Shown: positions 59,538 through 64,000 of the stretch, piece by piece
How positions within the stretch are numbered: the first letter of the stretch is position 1
Layout of the letters: each line of letters starts with the position of its first letter
Assembly (NCBI GenBank): GCA_026119935.1
Contig: JALRMH010000005.1
Span: 496,001-560,000, forward strand
Direction: 5' to 3'
DNA length: 64,000 bases
Source of the DNA: Endothia cerciana
Taxonomy: Eukaryota > Ascomycota > Sordariomycetes > Diaporthales > Cryphonectriaceae
The notes under the pieces: generated by a model
The model's database searches: none
Seen by the model: only the letters and a program-made list of their open reading frames with translations
What the model was told of the DNA's origin: nothing
Made by a program: the position numbers and the translations under genes

Positions 59538-60252
59538 TCATTTCTGTTGCATAGGCGGCGAATAGGCAGGACTCGGATGTGTCATCACACCCTGAGACTG
59601 GTACTGCTGAGTGACGGGCTGACCTTGGCCACTCCGCTCACGATACTCGACCTCCTTGTCCTGCTGCACCAAGTCACAAAGCGGACAGCAGCACGCCGAG
59701 CAGAAATCTCCGCAGAAGTTTCCGCTGACGTTGTATCTGCCCCGTACGTCGGACCGCTGCATCATGATTGGTATCCAGTGGACGCCGAAACAACCTGCCC
59801 CGTAGAAAAGGAAACACTGCATCACCGCACCCGCATCGTCAGCATTTCTCTTGTCTCTTATCTATGCCGCTTGGGACACCAAAGCGGTCACACGGGAAGT
59901 AGTCGTCGGAACATACTGAACTATTGAAGATCTCGTAGTTTTCCGTATTGCCATGCCACTGGAGCCGATGTTGGGTCTTGCCGAATGTCAGACACGGACA
60001 GCAGCATGTCTTGAGGCACAGATCCACGGGCGAGCAGAAGCTGCAGTACGAAGCGTGCCACTTCGACGCGTCGGCCGGCGAGCCAGTGTGGGAGATCTGC
60101 TCTGAGTGATCTGGGACACCGGCCTCGGCGTCGTGCTGGTCGATGGGCCCATGAGCCGGCGGCGGTGGTGAGTAGGTCCCGTGGTGAGGGTCTTGGTACG
60201 GTGCTTGTACTGGCACCTGGTAAGGTTGTTGGTAGGGGTCCTGGGAGGCCAT
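59538..60252 (-). CDS. PLAC8-family cysteine-rich protein (204 aa)
   Basis: Two exons: 60252-59917 and 59816-59538 (phase 0), 204 residues. The N-terminus is Pro/Gln/Tyr-rich (QPYQVPVQAPYQDPHH). The PLAC8 domain follows: WHASYCSFCSPVDLCLKTCCCPCLTFGKT, then the hydrophobic FLFYGAGCFGVHWIPIMMQR, then CGDFCSACCCPLCDLVQQDKEVEYRE. Relatives are small membrane-associated proteins linked to cell-size control or metal resistance in plants and fungi; the role here is unknown. The GTATGT donor and GCAG acceptor join the two Cys-rich halves in frame. Confidence 0.9.
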
Positions 60253-60895
60253 GGTGGTGGTGTTGTCGTTGGGTCAAGCGGTCGGTGGGTGGAGGTTCCC
60301 AATTTTGTGGTGGTGTTGGTGGGGTTTCGAAGAGTCTCCCATAGCTGGGTAAATAACTCGATTGAGAATCATCATGCCAAGAGCTGCCTGTCAATTTGGC
60401 TACCTTGTTCCCACGAACGGGCTGGGCTGGGCTGGTTTCGTCGTTAGACTGAGTCTAATCGTCTAGGTGTCTCACAAGCTAGAGATACACAGAGGTTAGC
60501 ATAGCCTCTGGGGACTGTGCATATCTAGACGCTCTCGGAATGGCGAGCCGGCCAACCTAAAATCCCTAAAGTACCGCATGCAGCCTCGTGACGGTTGAGT
60601 GGCTCACCAGATCCTCTGATTGCCGACGGGACCTTACACTAAAAACAGTCATTCTCATAAAAATTCGACGAATGGGCGTGGATACCCCACATCATTCACC
60701 ACCAAAGCCTACAGAGGGTGATCAGCGCTTTCAAGATTCTCCCTAAAGTGCCTGTCTCTTCACTTCCATATCGTCTGATCTCCTCTGAAAGGCTCGTGAC
60801 GGCTCTTCAACTGCTACCTAGCACCTAGATAATTATCCCAAACTGGCTCTGCCCATGACGAACCTAAGCGGCCGCACACTCCCGTCTGAAGGAAA
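60253..60895. other. Intergenic region, no gene seen
   Basis: PLAC8 promoter and the 3' flank of the HET relic; nothing else recognisable. Confidence 0.5.
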
Positions 60896-62099
60896 TCAAA
60901 AATCTGATGCTGTTGATGCTGCCTGAGATCTGTAGACATATCGAAACTGCTGGCCAAGACCAGAGCGTCCTCGTGATCCAAATAGACTCCTCCGGCGCGT
61001 ATTTGCGACTCGCGAAGTCTCTTCTCCTGCAACCAGAACAGCTTTGGTATCGTTCTTGGATATTTGTATCATGCAGTAGTCTCCCGACTCGCATAAAGAT
61101 GGCAGGATAATCTGGTCTTTCCGATGGTCGCTCAGAAGCCCCGGACTGTATTCGGGCCAACGCTGTATGGCAACCTTATGCGTAGCTTCGAATGAGGAGG
61201 ACAGCCCCAGTCGCCACTGCACTCCGTCATGCACAAGGGGATAGACCCAGAAGCTGGAGAGCAGCGTCTTCGGGCCCTTAGGGCCGCCGTTTGGTTCATT
61301 TGCGAGTGTCTGCCTGATCCGGACTGCCTGCATCAATCGACCAGACGGATGGCCTGTGAGTCGAAGGTTTCTGGCGACGGTGACCGCCTGGTCGAGGAGG
61401 AACGGATGGTCGACATTATCGGAGGTGGACCTGATCACCAAGAATTAATTCCTGGTAGACCCAGACGCGGAAGAAGTACGGGCGTCTCATGAGCGCCCCG
61501 AATGAACGATAGAACCTGCGTATGTTGAGGAAGTGTCTGATCATCCACTTTGTCAACATCTGGATTCGGGGTTTTTTTGGGGGAGGGGGGGTGGGGGAAG
61601 ACGCTATGGTTGGACCAGTATGGATCGTGGTCTCGGGCAAAGGACATTTCGAAAAGGTTTATGTTATGGCGTAGTTTCTTATACAAGTACTCGCTGTCGT
61701 CTGCGTGCTCCCCCACGCAGGCCAGTACGAGCTTGGCCTCGGAGAAGATCCTGCCCATCAAGGCCACCTGGTGGCTCCTCTCGTCGTTGTTCTGCTGGTT
61801 GATGCAGATGGCATCACACCAGAGATTCATTGTCCCACTGCCGTCTTGCCACCTCGCCTGCTTCAGGACGTACTCGCCATTCCGACGGACGCGCATCCGG
61901 TGTCAGTTGACGAGGACGAATGTGGTGAGGGCCGGATCGCCCCACTCGTAAGAGATGGCATTGTAGGCCGGCGCCTTTCTCGCAGGCCATACCGACAGCT
62001 CACTGGCCACCGTGAGCAGCCTGATATAGGCTTCGGCGTGTGGCAGAGGCTCATGCCTGACTGGTTGCGTATCTCCAGTCGCCAACGAGCTCCTGGCAT
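60896..62099 (-). pseudogene. HET-domain (heterokaryon incompatibility) gene relic
   Basis: HET motifs appear in order: YNAISYEWGDP, LWCDAICINQ (LWIDAICINQ in the family), ERSHQVALMGRIFSEAKLVLACVG and YFFRVWVYQELIL. Three defects separate them. An in-frame TGA at 61900-61902 falls where VNG is usual. A frame change lies between about 61690 and 61500, near G/T homopolymers at 61568-61597. Another frame change lies near 61425-61435, after which the open frame 61441-60896 continues the downstream part. A convincing intron explains none of them, though one is conceivable for the second. HET proteins trigger programmed cell death after fusion of unlike strains. No clean start codon is visible. I read it as a decayed gene; exact limits are approximate. 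Confidence 0.75.
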
Positions 62100-62870
62100 T
62101 AAAAGAAGTGATCAGCTCTATTCGCGCTTTTAGCTAGAACCAGAGGAAACCAAGGGAGTCTAAGACAGAAACGGGGAAGGGGGGGGGGGGTTACCCCAGC
62201 AGGCTCACTTACCTGAGATGAGAAAAAGTGCGTCAGGAAAAGCCACAAGAGGAGGTGGTTGGAATAATGGCCCTCAGAGCTCTTGCGGCTAAGAGATGGT
62301 GCTGACGGGCCTCATGCCTGTCTTTACTTACAAATGACATGCCGCATCTTTGAACCCCTCTTGGTGATGTGGCCGCTATGGGCGTGGGGCACAGCTCATA
62401 TGCCTCCCTTGACGGGAACACGCAAGATGTCCATATGGTTGGCATTGCGCTGCTTGGCCAGGAGAATCGCTCCAGTTCCACGTTTGCTCCTGCATCGGCA
62501 TCCTTCTCCGGATGGATTTTCCCTCCCTGTCAATGCGTGTTTGCGCACTATCGAGCATGGTGTCCCTTCGATGGCGTTCAGATGAACTAATTACCATGTC
62601 CAGCTGACTCATACCTAAATCCCCAACACCGCTGCCCACCCCTCTCCAGTATGGATATAGGACATCTCTCGCCTGCCCCTATAGTTCAGCCATCGAGGCT
62701 TCCATTCTCCGTCCTCTCTTTTCCTTCGCCACAGCAGATACAGTTGGTTATCTAACACTACCCAGCCTAGCCCTCAAAGGATATCGGCCGTTGACCCCCT
62801 CCGCATCTCTGTGCTGGACGGCTACCTAAATAGTTACATCATAACTAACTATCCGGCAATCTCGATCACC
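62100..62870. other. Intergenic region with a 12-G tract
   Basis: G tract at 62179-62190. Short frames on both strands are unsupported. The end carries the acetyltransferase promoter. Confidence 0.5.
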
Positions 62871-63596
62871 ATGCAGATAGCTGAGAAACCCACCTTCTAT
62901 TTCCCCATTGAGACGCCCCTCTCAGATGACCGCGTCAAGCTCATCCCCTTCGACATAGACCTCCACAGCGCGGCCTTCGTCAATCAGTCCCGGGACCACC
63001 CGGCGCTCTTCGCCCATATGCCCCGCGGGCCCTTCGAGACGGTCAGCGCCTGGAAGTCCCAGTTCTCAGACCCCAGCTCGTTCTTCTCGCCCTCCAACCC
63101 ATCCAGCTTCGTCTTCGCCATCATCGACACGACCCGCCCGCCCTCGACCGAGGACGAGGACGGCGAGTTCGCGGGCGTCGTCCTGTACATGAACACCTCC
63201 AAGGCACACCTGAGCACCGAGATCGGCTTCATTGTCGTGCTGCCTAAATACCAGCGCACGCACGTCGCCACCAACACGGTCGGCCTGCTGATGCAGTATG
63301 CCTTTGGGCGCCCGGATGAGGGCGGCCTGGGCCTAACCCGGGTCGGGTGGATAACCAGCACCGCGAACATTGCCAGCGCCAGGCTCGCGGAGAAGATAGG
63401 GTACCGCAAGGTCGGCGTCATCCCGTACCATTACTGTTTCCCGCTGGGTAAGAGGAGCGAGAAAGTGGGCAACGGGAAGCCGCTACCGCCGGACAGCGAT
63501 CCTGATGACTTATGGAGGGACAGCCTCATTTACAGTATGAGCTGGGACCAGTGGGAGGCGGCACGTGGCACGGTCGAGGAGTTGATGGCCCGGTAA
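62871..63596 (+). CDS. GNAT-family N-acetyltransferase (241 aa)
   Basis: Single exon, 241 residues from the ATG at 62871; an upstream in-frame ATG at 62811 would add 20 residues without conserved character. GNAT enzymes transfer acetyl from acetyl-CoA to amines. RVKLIPFDIDLHSAAF opens the fold. The acetyl-CoA-binding part is EIGFIVVLPKYQRTHVATNTVGLLMQYAF, and ASARLAEKIGYRKVGV is the conserved C-terminal piece of the RimJ/RimL-like subgroup. The substrate cannot be inferred. Codon use is GC-rich, like the core genes. Confidence 0.88.
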   Translation: MQIAEKPTFYFPIETPLSDDRVKLIPFDIDLHSAAFVNQSRDHPALFAHMPRGPFETVSAWKSQFSDPSSFFSPSNPSSFVFAIIDTTRPPSTEDEDGEFAGVVLYMNTSKAHLSTEIGFIVVLPKYQRTHVATNTVGLLMQYAFGRPDEGGLGLTRVGWITSTANIASARLAEKIGYRKVGVIPYHYCFPLGKRSEKVGNGKPLPPDSDPDDLWRDSLIYSMSWDQWEAARGTVEELMAR

Positions 63597-64000
63597 CACG
63601 ATGATGGAACATCGCGCAACTCAGTCCGCCCTTTTCTACGCGGTTATCAGACTACCAAATGTTGTGAGGCCGACCTGCATAGCAGTATATAGACCACAGA
63701 TCATTCTCAGTCAGCAGGGGTAGAGGTCTCCCTTTGGAGCTGCTATATAAATACCTAAAGAGGGTTTTAGATCAGGCTGGCCCGAAGTGAGAACACGGCC
63801 CTTGCATCCTTCTCACGGTGAGCGTGTCTGTACTACGTCAGTAGCCTTGACGAAGTCCTTCCTAGAGTCCCTTTAAAATGTTGCTGCGTTGGGGACTCTG
63901 GATATCAATGATAATTGTATGCAAGCATTTCGCCTGATTTCGGCACAGCCCCCCCCCCCCCCATCCTCCCCTTGGCCCCCCACCTCGTTCCTCGTCAGGT
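63597..64000. other. Non-coding end of window
   Basis: No gene seen; 14-C tract at 63949-63962. Confidence 0.5.

Noticed and set aside
61500..61690. An intron rescuing the HET frame
   Set aside because: Only weak donor and acceptor options exist, and the in-frame TGA at 61900 and the later frame change would remain.
1..64000. CRISPR arrays, bacterial insertion sequences or phage genes
   Set aside because: The sequence is eukaryotic with spliced genes; no spaced direct repeats or prokaryotic mobile proteins were seen.

Overview
The window is nuclear DNA of a filamentous ascomycete (Pezizomycotina, most likely a sordariomycete). The evidence is: short introns (46-132 nt) with GTRNGT donors, CTRAC-like branch points and YAG acceptors in almost every gene; typical fungal families (Atg17, Gac1-type PP1 subunit, Zn2Cys6 factor, HET domain, NACHT/STAND protein, GH7 and CE15 enzymes); and no bacterial-style operons. 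Exon joins below were worked out by eye from splice signals, reading frame and family conservation. All intact spliced genes close in frame.

Layout. 1-2.9 kb: the 5' part of ATG17 and a small hypothetical gene. 3.9-7.3 kb: a frameshifted GH7 endoglucanase relic and an intact cytochrome P450. 9.2-14.5 kb: a multi-pass GPCR-like membrane protein convergent with a 1002-residue NACHT NTPase. 16.2-18.6 kb: a glycogen-targeting PP1 regulatory subunit with an RVxF motif and a CBM21 domain. 18.6-38.9 kb: about 20 kb without a recognisable gene. 38.9-42.3 kb: a sirtuin and a small protein gene with upstream ORFs. 43.2-55.1 kb: a catabolic gene cluster. 55.2-63.6 kb: CE15 glucuronoyl esterase, RIO1 kinase, PLAC8 protein, a broken HET gene and a GNAT acetyltransferase.

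The most interesting part is the 43-55 kb cluster. A Zn2Cys6 regulator is divergent from a class II (Fba/GatY-like) aldolase. An RpiB/LacAB-type sugar-phosphate isomerase is divergent from a dihydroxyacetone-kinase family protein. Then come an MFS permease of the anion:cation symporter type and a DenD-like (D-erythronate dehydrogenase family) SDR. Isomerase + DAK-type kinase + DenD-like dehydrogenase + aldolase + permease + regulator suggests catabolism of a rare short-chain sugar, polyol or sugar acid (tetrulose or tetronate chemistry, entering glycolysis at the triose-phosphate or erythrose-4-phosphate level). A shared 13-15 bp element, CCGCGnCTCGTGG, was found in every promoter region of this cluster. 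By eye, its CGCG(A/T)CTCG core was not found elsewhere in the window. It is a candidate operator for the pathway regulator. The neighbouring glucuronoyl esterase lacks the element.

Two immunity/incompatibility-type loci (NACHT protein, HET pseudogene), a decayed cellulase, the gene-poor block and many long G/C homopolymers suggest an accessory region around the core genes ATG17, GAC1-like and RIO1.
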